A stretch of 64,000 bases of DNA from PALG01 sp964495885 (lineage in GTDB: Bacteria; Bacteroidota; Bacteroidia; Flavobacteriales; Flavobacteriaceae), in NCBI GenBank assembly GCA_964495885.1, contig CAZBWO010000001.1:367915-431914 (forward strand), in the 5' to 3' direction. Both the position numbers and the translations under genes were made by a program. The notes under the pieces were generated by a model. It was given only the letters and a program-made list of their open reading frames with translations. It searched no databases and was not told the DNA's origin. Below, piece by piece: positions 1 through 8,241 of the stretch. The stretch's first letter is position 1. Every line of letters starts with the position of its first letter.

Positions 1-436
1 GGCATTGCTTTCCGTAGTTCTCTGTACAGAACTTCAAGCCCAGGTGTATGAATACCAAATTGTAACGGTTGTAGAGTCTATTATTCCCAACGGTCTTGGA
101 AGGTCTCGTATGATAAGTGTGAATGATTCAAGGGATTATCAAGAATTTACTACCACGAGGTCTGAAGAAGATAATTCCAGAAACAAATCAGATCGTGGTG
201 ATATTCGCGTGAAAGGATTTGACGAAACCAAATTGTTGAATTTCTTCAATTTGGGCGGAATTAGATTTCAGAATATAGCCGCCAATGATGCCATTATCAC
301 GTCTAAGATCAACAGCATGGCTGAAGCCGGCTGGGAATTGACCTTTGTAAATAGCGGTGTGGAAAGCTACGGGGGCAAAGGCGACGATAATGGGATTTAT
401 ATCACCCGCTACATTTTTAAACGGCCTAAAGAGTAA
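1..436 (+). CDS. Hypothetical secreted protein, 5' end cut by window edge
   Basis: The reading frame is open from the window edge to the stop at 436 and has no convincing start inside the window: the first usable codon is a TTG at 5. The first visible residues (LSVVLCTELQAQ) look like the tail of a signal peptide ending at A-Q-A/Q, so the true start probably lies a few codons upstream of the window. The rest is about 130 residues with no motif I recognise, ending in an aromatic, basic strand (YITRYIFKRPKE). It converges on the DAHP synthase gene with a gap of 20 bases. Function unknown. Confidence 0.7.
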   Translation, partial: ALLSVVLCTELQAQVYEYQIVTVVESIIPNGLGRSRMISVNDSRDYQEFTTTRSEEDNSRNKSDRGDIRVKGFDETKLLNFFNLGGIRFQNIAANDAIITSKINSMAEAGWELTFVNSGVESYGGKGDDNGIYITRYIFKRPKE

Positions 437-456
437 TAATTTTTAAGCCATTTTCC

Positions 457-1542
457 TTACCCTTCTGAAAGGAATTCGGTTTGATGATTAATGGATTCCT
501 GGTGAATGGCTTTGAAAATACGAAGGATGAATTCTTCACTTAGCTGATGGCTTTCCCCCTCTAAAATCATTTTACCAAGGATTTCATTCCATCGCTTAGA
601 CTGAAGGATTGCAACGTTGTTCAGTTTTTTCAGCTTTCCAATTTCATCTGCAATACGCATACGTTTCCCCAAGGTCTCGATTAATTGGTGATCAACCACA
701 TCTATTTTGGTTCGCAAAGTAGCCAACTTATTCTGAAACTCCACGGCATCCCCTTCTTCCTTTCTAATTTTCAAATCTACCGTCATCTGTTCCAATGCAG
801 CTGGAGTTATTTGCTGATTGGCATCACTCCAAGCTTTATCTGGGGTATGATGCGTTTCCACCATTAACCCGTCATAATTTAGATCGAGTGCCGTTTGGCA
901 TAAATCGAAAATAATATCGCGTCTTCCGGCAATGTGGGAAGGGTCTAAAATCAATGGGAGGTCTGGGAACCTATTTTGAAGATCAATGGGAATTTGCCAT
1001 TCAGGATTGTTTCTGTAGCGGGTTTTTTCATAGGTAGAAAACCCTCGATGGATAACTCCTAAATTTTTGACATCTGCTTGATAAAAACGTTCCACTGCTC
1101 CCAGCCAAAGTGCCAAATCTGGATTCACCGGATTTTTGATAAGTACCGGTTTATCTGTACCCTTCAGGGCATCTGCAATTTCCTGCACAATGAAAGGCGA
1201 AACGGTTGTCCTGGCACCAATCCATAGAATATCGATATCATGCTTTTGAGCAAGCTCTACATGATGCGCATTCGCTACTTCAGTGGTGGTTAACAAACCT
1301 GTTTCTTCCTTAGCCCGTTGCAACCACTTCAATCCCAAGGCACCAACACCTTCAAAATTTCCAGGCCGGGTTCTAGGTTTCCATATTCCTGCCCGCAAAA
1401 CGGTTGCATCAGTATCTTTTAGTTGGTGGGCAATGGTAAGTACTTGTTCTTCGGTTTCAGCACTACAGGGACCTGCAATTACCAAAGGGTGTTGCAGCCC
1501 CATTCCATCTAGCCATTTTCTTAGGGATTTATTGTTTTCCAT
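457..1542 (-). CDS. Bifunctional DAHP synthase / chorismate mutase type II
   Basis: A 361-residue fusion that catalyses the first step of the shikimate pathway (phosphoenolpyruvate plus erythrose 4-phosphate to DAHP) and also converts chorismate to prephenate. Residues about 15-265 are a KDO8P/DAHP-synthase barrel with VIAGPCSAETEEQ near 20-32, KPRTRPGNFEG near 55-65 and KNPVNPDLALW near 137. Residues about 270-355 are an AroQ-type chorismate mutase helix bundle beginning near LRTKIDVVDHQLIE. Its start overlaps the end of pheA by 14 bases, so the two are translated from one message behind the Phe attenuator. In related flavobacteria an aminotransferase and a prephenate dehydrogenase gene usually lie between pheA and this gene; neither is present here. 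Confidence 0.93.
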   Translation of the reverse strand: MENNKSLRKWLDGMGLQHPLVIAGPCSAETEEQVLTIAHQLKDTDATVLRAGIWKPRTRPGNFEGVGALGLKWLQRAKEETGLLTTTEVANAHHVELAQKHDIDILWIGARTTVSPFIVQEIADALKGTDKPVLIKNPVNPDLALWLGAVERFYQADVKNLGVIHRGFSTYEKTRYRNNPEWQIPIDLQNRFPDLPLILDPSHIAGRRDIIFDLCQTALDLNYDGLMVETHHTPDKAWSDANQQITPAALEQMTVDLKIRKEEGDAVEFQNKLATLRTKIDVVDHQLIETLGKRMRIADEIGKLKKLNNVAILQSKRWNEILGKMILEGESHQLSEEFILRIFKAIHQESINHQTEFLSEG

Positions 1543-2401
1543 TATTTGTAAGGTTTGTTAATGTACTAGGATTGTTTTCCCTATTCTGACTGTAGGCTCC
1601 TAATATTTTAAAATTTTTGACGTACGGTTGTAATTGCTCCACCGCTTGCTTGAAATCTGAAGGCTCAGCAAATGTAACGTCTACAAAAAAAGCATATTTC
1701 CAAGGCGTACCCATTACCGGAAGCGATTGGATTTTGGTTAGGTTGATGTTATGAGCTGCCATTACTTGTAAGGCTTTGCTAAGGGTTCCCACTTCGTGCC
1801 CTAACTGAAATTTTATTGAGGCCTTATTGGGGGTTTTATTGCTGAATGAATCCCCTCTTTTTCCAATGAGTACAAAACGGGTTTGATTTTCTTTAATATC
1901 CTGAATATTACTATCCAAGATTTTCAACCGGTAGCGTTCTGCCACCTGTTTTCCAGCAATAGCAGCTACTCCTTTCAAGTTATTTTCCCGAATGCGCTTT
2001 GCTTCACTTGCCGTATCCTTTCCCTCTATAATTTTAAATTGCGGTGGAAATCTTCTTAAATAATCCTTACACTGCAGCAGGGCCACAGGATGTGAATGCA
2101 CTTCGAAAATATCGATGATGGATTCAGTTTCCAACGCCATAAGGTACATTTGAATATTCAGAAATACCTCGTCAAAAATCTCTAAATCTACCGATTCTAT
2201 CAGATTATAGTTTGGAAGAATGGAACCTGCGATGGTGTTTTCTATTGCCAACACCCCATAGTCGGCCTTATTCTGATGGATGCTCTGGGTGACCCCATCA
2301 AATGAATCACACTTTACCAATGATATATCCTGTTCTGGGAATAGTTTCTGAACAGCTTCATCGTGAAAAGATCCTTCAATACCTTGAATTGCTATTTTCA
2401 T
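1529..2401 (-). CDS. pheA: Prephenate dehydratase
   Basis: A 290-residue cytoplasmic enzyme that decarboxylates and dehydrates prephenate to phenylpyruvate, the penultimate step to phenylalanine. The catalytic domain spans about 1-180, with AIENTIAGSI at 52-61 and the family TRF motif at 174-176. An ACT domain (about 195-275, with GTLSKALQVMAAHNINLTKI) is expected to bind Phe for feedback inhibition. The protein is a stand-alone dehydratase, because chorismate mutase is fused to the downstream DAHP synthase instead. The ATG at 2401 lies 18 bases after the T-run of an intrinsic terminator, and a Phe-rich leader peptide precedes that terminator. Transcription is therefore predicted to be controlled by attenuation. 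Confidence 0.95.
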   Translation of the reverse strand: MKIAIQGIEGSFHDEAVQKLFPEQDISLVKCDSFDGVTQSIHQNKADYGVLAIENTIAGSILPNYNLIESVDLEIFDEVFLNIQMYLMALETESIIDIFEVHSHPVALLQCKDYLRRFPPQFKIIEGKDTASEAKRIRENNLKGVAAIAGKQVAERYRLKILDSNIQDIKENQTRFVLIGKRGDSFSNKTPNKASIKFQLGHEVGTLSKALQVMAAHNINLTKIQSLPVMGTPWKYAFFVDVTFAEPSDFKQAVEQLQPYVKNFKILGAYSQNRENNPSTLTNLTNNGKQ

Positions 2402-2418
2402 ATTCTTTTGTTTTGCTC

Positions 2419-2447
2419 AAAAAAAAACCCGGAAGTAACTTCCGGGT
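2419..2447 (-). terminator. Attenuator terminator of the pheA operon
   Basis: On the minus strand a 9-bp perfect stem (ACCCGGAAG / CTTCCGGGT, 2427-2447) with a 3-base loop is followed by a run of T, seen as the A-run 2419-2427 on the plus strand. It sits only 18 bases before the pheA start codon and downstream of the leader peptide, so it can only act as a conditional terminator. The ACCCGGGT segment at 2481-2488, inside the leader reading frame, can pair with the ACCCGG arm of this stem and form the alternative antiterminator. Confidence 0.88.
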
Positions 2448-2470
2448 CTTTTAATGTTATTTTAAAAACA

Positions 2471-2542
2471 TTACATATCTACCCGGGTTTTACCAGAAAA
2501 GTAAAAGAACCAAAAGTTAAAATATGTAATAAAATTCTGCAT
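2471..2542 (-). CDS. Phe operon leader peptide (23 aa)
   Basis: A short reading frame starting with ATG at 2540-2542 and ending with TAA at 2471-2473. Nine of the 23 residues are aromatic: Phe at 4, 8, 10, 12, 13 and 15, Tyr at 7 and 14, Trp at 11. The aromatic block is followed by SGKTRVDM, whose codons 18-21 contain the ACCCGGGT antiterminator strand. This is the classic layout of a translation-coupled attenuator. A ribosome starved for Phe-tRNA stalls in the aromatic block and leaves ACCCGGGT free to pair with the terminator arm. A ribosome that does not stall covers that segment, and the terminator forms. A well-spaced promoter lies about 20 bases upstream. Confidence 0.85.
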   Translation of the reverse strand: MQNFITYFNFWFFYFSGKTRVDM

Positions 2543-2561
2543 TATTTGTTTTTGTTATTGG

Positions 2562-2591
2562 CTAAGGTACATAATACTTTAAAAGAACAAA
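2562..2591 (-). promoter_or_regulatory. Bacteroidota-type promoter of the pheA leader
   Basis: On the minus strand TTTG (2588-2591) is followed after 18 bases by TACCTTAG (2562-2569). This matches the Bacteroidota TTTG/TAnnTTTG promoter with one changed base. It would place the transcript start just upstream of the leader ATG at 2542. Confidence 0.6.
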
Positions 2592-2636
2592 ATCTTTTTT
2601 GCTTTTTTTTAATTTGTAGTTTTACAACTTTAAAGA

Positions 2637-3536
2637 ATGTCCATACAAGTAAAAAATATAGAAAAGTATTACGGAGCGCAAAAAGCACTGGACTCCATTT
2701 CATTTTCTTTAAAAAAGGGAGAGGTGGTTGGCCTTTTGGGGCCAAACGGTGCTGGAAAATCAACGTTGATGAAAATCCTTACCACTTTTCTACCTCCCAC
2801 AAATGGATCTGCTATTGTTTCTGGTCACTCTATAGATCTAGACCCAGCAAAGGTAAAAGCCTCTATTGGATATCTACCAGAGCACAACCCCTTGTATACT
2901 GAAATGTATGTTAGGGAATACTTACTCTTTAATGCTTCCGTGTATGATGTGGGGAAGTCTGCCGTGGAGGAAGTTATTGCGCAAACTGGATTACATAAAG
3001 AAGCCCACAAAAAAATTCAAGAGCTTTCCAAGGGGTACCGTCAACGTGTAGGATTAGCATGTGCTTTGTTGCATAATCCAGAAGTTTTGATTTTAGATGA
3101 GCCTACCACAGGACTTGATCCTAACCAACTTAGGGAAATTAGGGAGCTTATTAAATCACTGGGAAAAGAGAAAACCGTATTGCTATCTACCCATATTATG
3201 CAGGAAGTAGAAGCTATCTGTGATAGGGTAATTATTATTAATAATGGAAAAATCATCTTAGATAAACCACTGAAGGAATTGTCTAAAAACCAAGAGCAAA
3301 TTATTGAAGTTGAGTTTGATTACAGGATAGAAGAAGTTGCTTTACAACAAATCTCTAAAATTGACAAAGTAGTCAATGTTTCGGGGTTTGTGTACCATCT
3401 TTATTTTTCTACGGAAACCGATATGCGTTCCAAAGTATTTGACTTTGCACATGATAACGGATTGAAAATCCTTCAGCTTCATCAAAAAAACACATCGCTA
3501 GAACAATTGTTTACAGAACTTACTACTCAAAAATAA
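2637..3536 (+). CDS. gldA: Gliding-motility-associated ABC transporter ATPase GldA
   Basis: A 299-residue ATP-binding subunit matching the GldA family of Bacteroidota, which works with membrane proteins GldF/GldG and is needed for surface gliding in some species. Walker A GPNGAGKST is at about 35-43, the ABC signature as LSKGYRQRV at 130-138, and Walker B LILDEPTTGLDP from 151, followed by a switch His in LLSTHIMQ. A C-terminal region of about 85 residues follows the ATPase core, as in related drug/copper exporters. No gldF or gldG is adjacent. The stop overlaps the end of the convergent GIN lipoprotein gene by 14 bases. Confidence 0.88.
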   Translation: MSIQVKNIEKYYGAQKALDSISFSLKKGEVVGLLGPNGAGKSTLMKILTTFLPPTNGSAIVSGHSIDLDPAKVKASIGYLPEHNPLYTEMYVREYLLFNASVYDVGKSAVEEVIAQTGLHKEAHKKIQELSKGYRQRVGLACALLHNPEVLILDEPTTGLDPNQLREIRELIKSLGKEKTVLLSTHIMQEVEAICDRVIIINNGKIILDKPLKELSKNQEQIIEVEFDYRIEEVALQQISKIDKVVNVSGFVYHLYFSTETDMRSKVFDFAHDNGLKILQLHQKNTSLEQLFTELTTQK

Positions 3537-4281
3537 GTCGTCCAGTATTTAATTCTTCAACTTGCACGACAGGAGGACGGTTTTTTGCAATGACATCTCC
3601 CAATCCAATTATAGTACCTCTAAGGGTTTCGGTGGGGAATACAATTAATTTATTAGTGCTTCTATGGAAAAAATTTACATTTTTTAAAATTAGGTTTTCA
3701 GCTTCTACACGTGTATCTCCGTCCCTAAGTGATATGTTAGCAGACCTTGCCTCCCCTTGAAGATAAAACTTTGCCAAACCATTAGATTCAATACTTATTG
3801 ATCCTATATTGATATTTTTAAGATTGAAATCTCCATCAATGTGAAAAATATCCTCTTGTCTAGGGTCTACGGAAAACAATCGTAATTTACTATGTCGAAT
3901 TTCTCCAATATTTTCTACTGTCAAACCAGAGCTATTCCTTATAATCAAGGTATCTACAGGTGCAGTGACATATACTTTGGTTACTCCATAATCACGGGTA
4001 TAATTGCAACTATTACGGTCACTTACTTTCAGAATACTATCTTCTACCCGTACACGAACCTCATTTAATAAATTCTCACCAGTCTCAACCGTCACTTTCT
4101 GTTCGTTGCCATCAACTAAAATAAGCTGTACCCTGTTCCAGACAATGATTTGATTAAAAGCTTCTACATTGTAGCTTTCTTCTACAATATCACCGGTACT
4201 TTGAAAACAATCCCAAGCATTTTGGGCATTACATCCTGCTAGCAATAATACTATTCCAAATATGTAAAATAATTTTTTCAT
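3523..4281 (-). CDS. Head-GIN-domain (DUF2807-like) lipoprotein, copy A
   Basis: A 252-residue predicted lipoprotein: N-terminal hydrophobic segment with lipobox LLLAGC. The mature part resembles the beta-helical head GIN domain of Bacteroidota putative adhesins, with FNQIIVWNRVQLILVDG and TVETGENLLNEV early and short alternating strands after. It shares the start (VETGENLLN) and end (IAKNRPPxVxVEE, TGxLxFE) with copy B at 5419-6168, so the two are paralogues. It is the last gene of a four-gene operon that alternates with PagL-like genes. Its role is unknown. The constant pairing with a lipid A deacylase-like protein suggests an outer-membrane function. Confidence 0.75.
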   Translation of the reverse strand: MKKLFYIFGIVLLLAGCNAQNAWDCFQSTGDIVEESYNVEAFNQIIVWNRVQLILVDGNEQKVTVETGENLLNEVRVRVEDSILKVSDRNSCNYTRDYGVTKVYVTAPVDTLIIRNSSGLTVENIGEIRHSKLRLFSVDPRQEDIFHIDGDFNLKNINIGSISIESNGLAKFYLQGEARSANISLRDGDTRVEAENLILKNVNFFHRSTNKLIVFPTETLRGTIIGLGDVIAKNRPPVVQVEELNTGRLIFE

Positions 4282-4282
4282 A

Positions 4283-5392
4283 TTAAATACGAACTCCTAT
4301 TCCAAATTCTACTGCTTCTGCTTTGGCATAATGGGAATGCACAGTGACAACCCCAAAAAAACGATCCTTAAAGAAATATCTTTTAATTCCAAGTCTGTTG
4401 TAAACTTGCCTTTCAAATTCATAAGGCCAATATACATAATACCCTACTTGTGAGACAAATGCCACTTTGTTAAACCGTAATTCATGACCCACAAAAACCC
4501 CAACTCGTCTGTAATCCAATCCTTCTTCCAAACCATCTCCTGGAAAAGCAATCCTTCGGTAATTAATAAGATGTATCAAAAAATTGGAAAAAAACACATC
4601 AGCTCCTACTTGAAAAGTACTTTTGTAATTTATTCGTTTGTCTGCAAATACCGAAAGCGTATAAAATGGATATTGTCCCAATCCGTTTACATCAGCTTCA
4701 TTCATTCCAGTTCTAAATGCCACATTATACTTAATGCGCTCTTCATACCATTTACTTGGCCAATTCCCATCGCCTATTCTAGCAGGGAAATTAATTTGAT
4801 CTACTTGATAGCTTAATCCAGCACCAAAGAACAAGGTATTGGTACTATTATTGGGTGCCTTTAGGTTTGCATTGGAATAATGAATCACTCCCATACCCAA
4901 ATGCGCGCCAAGACCTTTGTATAAATTTTCCTTGATGATGTCAAACCGTAGCATGGTAGTACTTAGAAAGTGACTTCCATAGGCATTATTCTGAAAATTA
5001 GTTTCCGGATCATAGGGGTTATTCGCATAAGCGATACCCTGTCCAACCCCAATGCGAAGTAACCTATTATAGAAATACCAATTGAAATGGCCATACAAGC
5101 CATAATTCTGACCTAAATAAGGATTTTTTAAATCCTGATACGTAAAAGTAAAGCCCCAGTCTGGATAATTGTACCTACTCTCCCATTCATTATATCCATA
5201 CGTTTTTCTATTATAGCTTACAATAAGACCTGTAGGATGGCCTGTAATAAGGTGGGAAATATCCGGATTGTGCTCAAGGATACTTCCATAGATATAATCT
5301 ACTTCAAATGCGACTGGTTTCAGTTCATTTTGCTGTGCAAAAAGACCCGCTCCCATCCATAAAAACAACACCAAACAAAAATACTGCCTCAT
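4283..5392 (-). CDS. PagL-like acyloxyacyl hydrolase (lipid A 3-O-deacylase family), copy A
   Basis: An outer-membrane beta-barrel candidate. I start it at the ATG at 5392, which gives a normal signal peptide (MRQYFCLVLFLWMGAGLFAQ); a longer frame to 5419 adds nine unlikely residues. The PagL catalytic signature His-x-Ser-Asn is present as HYSN near residues 171-174, followed by NLKAPN. Many aromatic alternating strands follow (FYNRLLRIGVGQGIAY, VYWPYEFERQVYNRLG). Family members remove an ester-linked acyl chain from lipid A. The 369 residues are longer than proteobacterial PagL (about 150-190), as is usual in Bacteroidota. The substrate here is not certain. Confidence 0.75.
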   Translation of the reverse strand: MRQYFCLVLFLWMGAGLFAQQNELKPVAFEVDYIYGSILEHNPDISHLITGHPTGLIVSYNRKTYGYNEWESRYNYPDWGFTFTYQDLKNPYLGQNYGLYGHFNWYFYNRLLRIGVGQGIAYANNPYDPETNFQNNAYGSHFLSTTMLRFDIIKENLYKGLGAHLGMGVIHYSNANLKAPNNSTNTLFFGAGLSYQVDQINFPARIGDGNWPSKWYEERIKYNVAFRTGMNEADVNGLGQYPFYTLSVFADKRINYKSTFQVGADVFFSNFLIHLINYRRIAFPGDGLEEGLDYRRVGVFVGHELRFNKVAFVSQVGYYVYWPYEFERQVYNRLGIKRYFFKDRFFGVVTVHSHYAKAEAVEFGIGVRI

Positions 5393-5418
5393 AATTCTTG
5401 AACGGCTGTAAATATACA

Positions 5419-6168
5419 CTAATCTTCAAACAATAATTGCCCCGTATAGTATTCTTCTACTTCCACAATAGGAGGCCTGTTTTTTGCGATAACATTTCCG
5501 GTTCCGCGGATGGTTCCACGGATAGATTCCAACGGATTCACAATCATTGCATTGGCACTTCGTTGAAAGATACGAACTTCATCCACTAGTAGATTTCCAG
5601 CTTCTAGCCTAGGGATTTCATCCTCAAAGGTAAAGGAAGCTTTTTCTGTAGTACCCGTTAAGTAAAAAGCGCTAAAACCATTTGCTTCTACTTCTATATT
5701 TTCACAATTTAATTGCAGGTAAAAGTCCCCGCTTTTTCTGGAGTCCTCAACACCCCCGGTTGTATTGCTTACCAATTTTAATTTTGGAAAGGAAAGCACC
5801 CCTTCACCTATCACATCAAATGACGAACTATTTCTAATCTCTGTAATATTGGGAGATGTGATAATGGCTTTTGTAATTCCATAATCCCGTACCCAATTAC
5901 ACTGATTTCCATCTCTTACGACCAAATACTCACCTTCAATAGTTACAGAAACGTCATTTAATAGATTTTCCCCAGTTTCCAAAATAACTTGTTGTTCTGC
6001 CCCTTCTTTTATGATTAAAGTTACGTCATCTTCAATTCTAATCTTTGAAAAAGCCGAAACTTCAAACTCCCTTCTAATTATATCCCCTTCAGCTTGAATA
6101 CAATCATTGATATTTTCTGAATCACAGGAAAATAGGAATGCACAAAATATGTATATAAATCTTTTCAT
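5419..6168 (-). CDS. Head-GIN-domain (DUF2807-like) lipoprotein, copy B
   Basis: A 249-residue paralogue of the 3523-4281 protein, with a short hydrophobic leader ending LFSC as lipobox. It shares blocks such as DCIQAEGDI, VILETGENLLNDV, CNWVRDYGITKA and the C-terminal IAKNRPPIVEVEEYYTGQL. It lies between the two PagL-like genes, with 3 bases separating it from the upstream one, so the operon order is PagL-B, GIN-B, PagL-A, GIN-A. The arrangement shows that a two-gene unit was duplicated rather than single genes. Function unknown beyond the predicted outer-membrane location. Confidence 0.75.
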   Translation of the reverse strand: MKRFIYIFCAFLFSCDSENINDCIQAEGDIIRREFEVSAFSKIRIEDDVTLIIKEGAEQQVILETGENLLNDVSVTIEGEYLVVRDGNQCNWVRDYGITKAIITSPNITEIRNSSSFDVIGEGVLSFPKLKLVSNTTGGVEDSRKSGDFYLQLNCENIEVEANGFSAFYLTGTTEKASFTFEDEIPRLEAGNLLVDEVRIFQRSANAMIVNPLESIRGTIRGTGNVIAKNRPPIVEVEEYYTGQLLFED

Positions 6169-6171
6169 TTT

Positions 6172-7266
6172 TTACAACCTTATACCCCCTCCAAAAGCAA
6201 TGTGTTCTGCATTGGCCGCATGACTTTTTACATACACCCCTGCAAATAATTTTGAAGTAACATAATATTTCACACCAATTCTTGCATAAACCCTTGATTC
6301 ATATTCGTAAGGCCAATACACATAATATCCTAATTGAGTGGGTAATCCCAGCTTTCCAATACTAAATTCATGTCCAAGCATAACACCTACCCTTTTGTGA
6401 TCCTTAGGTCCATCCAATCTATTGGGAAAAGAAGCCAAGACATATTCAATCTCTTCTTTCAGAAATTCTGAAACAAAATATTCTACCCCAAACTGTAAAG
6501 TACTTTTGTAATTAAGTCGTTTATCTGCATATGCTGAAACCACATAAAAAGGATGCCTCCCTAAATTAAAATAGTCACTTTCATTAATCCCCCCTCTTAG
6601 CTCTAAATTAATTTTTATGGGTTCTGAAAAGTCTTGGGAAACCTCCCTTTTTTGATAACTTAAAGAATCTTTTGATGTTGGGTTGTAAGACATTCCAAGG
6701 GTAAGACCAAATACATTGGTTCCTGTATTGGGAGCCTTTACACTTCCATTGGAGTGATGTACAAAACTTAGACCTACTTGTAATCCAACGTCTTTAAAAA
6801 TTTGTGCTTCTTCATATTGAAGTAAGAAATAAGTAGATGCCATAAGGCTACTCCCATAGGCTACATTCTTAAAATTATCTTCTAAATCAAAAGGATTGGT
6901 ATTGTAGGCAATTCCTTCTGCCACCCGAAATTTTAACTTCCTATTTAAAAAATAAAAATTAAAATGTCCGTACACCCCATAATTTTCACCCAACACTTCA
7001 TATCCAAAATTCTGATAGATAAAAGAAACTCCCCAATCTGGATAACCATATGCTTGTTGCCAGTATGAATCCCCAAAAGTTTTTCGGTTATAGCTAAGAA
7101 TAATTCCTTGTGGTTGCTCCCTTACAAGGTGCGCAATATTTTTATTATGACGCAATAGCACTCCATAATAATATTGGGCACCTAAAGAAAAATCAGTGTT
7201 TTGAGGGTTCTGGGAAAATAGCATCCCCGAACTAAAAAGAAAAAGACATAACCATTTCAAGTACAT
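6172..7266 (-). CDS. PagL-like acyloxyacyl hydrolase, copy B
   Basis: A 364-residue predicted outer-membrane protein with a signal peptide cleaving near FSQNPQ. It has the PagL His-x-Ser-Asn motif as H170-H-S172-N, followed by KAPNTGTN as in copy A. Shared barrel strands (LSYNRKTFG, GYPDWGVSFIYQ, YVYWPYEYESRVYARIG) mark it as a paralogue of the gene at 4283-5392. It is the first gene of the duplicated operon. The 18-base gap to the metF stop at 7285 would allow readthrough of the metF transcript into this operon. Confidence 0.75.
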   Translation of the reverse strand: MYLKWLCLFLFSSGMLFSQNPQNTDFSLGAQYYYGVLLRHNKNIAHLVREQPQGIILSYNRKTFGDSYWQQAYGYPDWGVSFIYQNFGYEVLGENYGVYGHFNFYFLNRKLKFRVAEGIAYNTNPFDLEDNFKNVAYGSSLMASTYFLLQYEEAQIFKDVGLQVGLSFVHHSNGSVKAPNTGTNVFGLTLGMSYNPTSKDSLSYQKREVSQDFSEPIKINLELRGGINESDYFNLGRHPFYVVSAYADKRLNYKSTLQFGVEYFVSEFLKEEIEYVLASFPNRLDGPKDHKRVGVMLGHEFSIGKLGLPTQLGYYVYWPYEYESRVYARIGVKYYVTSKLFAGVYVKSHAANAEHIAFGGGIRL

Positions 7267-7284
7267 GCCGCAAAACTAGGATTT

Positions 7285-8241
7285 TTAAAAAACCTTGGAA
7301 GCAATCTCCTTGATATTAACACTTTTGCCCATGGAATAATAATGTAGCACCGGCACCCCTTCTTGAAGTAACTCTTTACTCTGGGCAATACACCATTCCA
7401 GCCCTACCCTTCTAACGGCTTCATTATCCTTGCATTGTATGACTTCCTTAATCAAAGTATCAGGTAAATCTACATGAAAACGGTGTGGCAATATATTAAG
7501 TTGTCTTCTGGTAACCAATGGTTTTAATCCTGGTATAATAGGAACGGTAATACCTTCCTCCCGGCACTTGTCCACAAAATGAAAATACTTCTCATTATCA
7601 AAAAACATTTGGGTCACAATATAGGAAGCCCCTTTGGCAATCTTTTTCTTTAAAAAATAGATATCACTATCCATACTTGGAGCTTCAATATGTTTTTCGG
7701 GGTAGCCTGCAACCCCAATACAAAAGCTAGTAGGCGCACTATTCTCTAGTTCTTCATCTAAATAAAAGCCTTTATTAAGATTAGAAATTTGCGACACCAA
7801 ATCACTTGCATAATGATGTCCTTCTTTTTCGGGTTTGAAATACGTTTCGCTTTTCACAGCATCTCCCCGCAATGCCATGACATTATCTATTCCTAAAAAT
7901 CCCAAATCAATTAAAAAGTTTTCCGTATCCTCTTTACTGAAACCGCCACATAAAATATGGGGTATGGCATCTACATCATATTTATTTTGGATTGCCGCAC
8001 AAATACCAACTGTTCCTGGACGCTTCCTCACAATCTTTTTCTGTAACAAACCATTGCCTAACTCTTTAAAGACATACTCTTCCCGGTGGTAAGTAACATC
8101 AATAAATGGCGGATTGAACTCCATCAAAGGATCAATAGCATCAAAAATAGACTGAATATTTTGGCCTTTCAATGGTGGTAAAATTTCAAAGGAAAAAAGG
8201 GACTTGCCCTTTGCATTTTCAATATGTTCTGTTACTTTCAT
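7285..8241 (-). CDS. metF: 5,10-Methylenetetrahydrofolate reductase
   Basis: A 318-residue FAD-dependent TIM-barrel enzyme that reduces methylene-THF to methyl-THF, the methyl donor for MetH. SFEILPPLKG at about 16-25 carries the conserved catalytic Glu. The internal MALRGD and IPGLKPL segments and the length match the family. It starts 4 bases inside the end of the MetH C-terminal gene, so it is translationally coupled as the last gene of the methionine synthase operon controlled by the SAM-I riboswitch at 12931-13031. Confidence 0.95.
   Translation of the reverse strand: MKVTEHIENAKGKSLFSFEILPPLKGQNIQSIFDAIDPLMEFNPPFIDVTYHREEYVFKELGNGLLQKKIVRKRPGTVGICAAIQNKYDVDAIPHILCGGFSKEDTENFLIDLGFLGIDNVMALRGDAVKSETYFKPEKEGHHYASDLVSQISNLNKGFYLDEELENSAPTSFCIGVAGYPEKHIEAPSMDSDIYFLKKKIAKGASYIVTQMFFDNEKYFHFVDKCREEGITVPIIPGLKPLVTRRQLNILPHRFHVDLPDTLIKEVIQCKDNEAVRRVGLEWCIAQSKELLQEGVPVLHYYSMGKSVNIKEIASKVF

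Noticed and set aside
2363..2902. 179-codon plus-strand frame over the pheA leader and gldA start
   Set aside because: It lies antisense to the attenuator and out of frame with gldA; the sequence looks like random translation.
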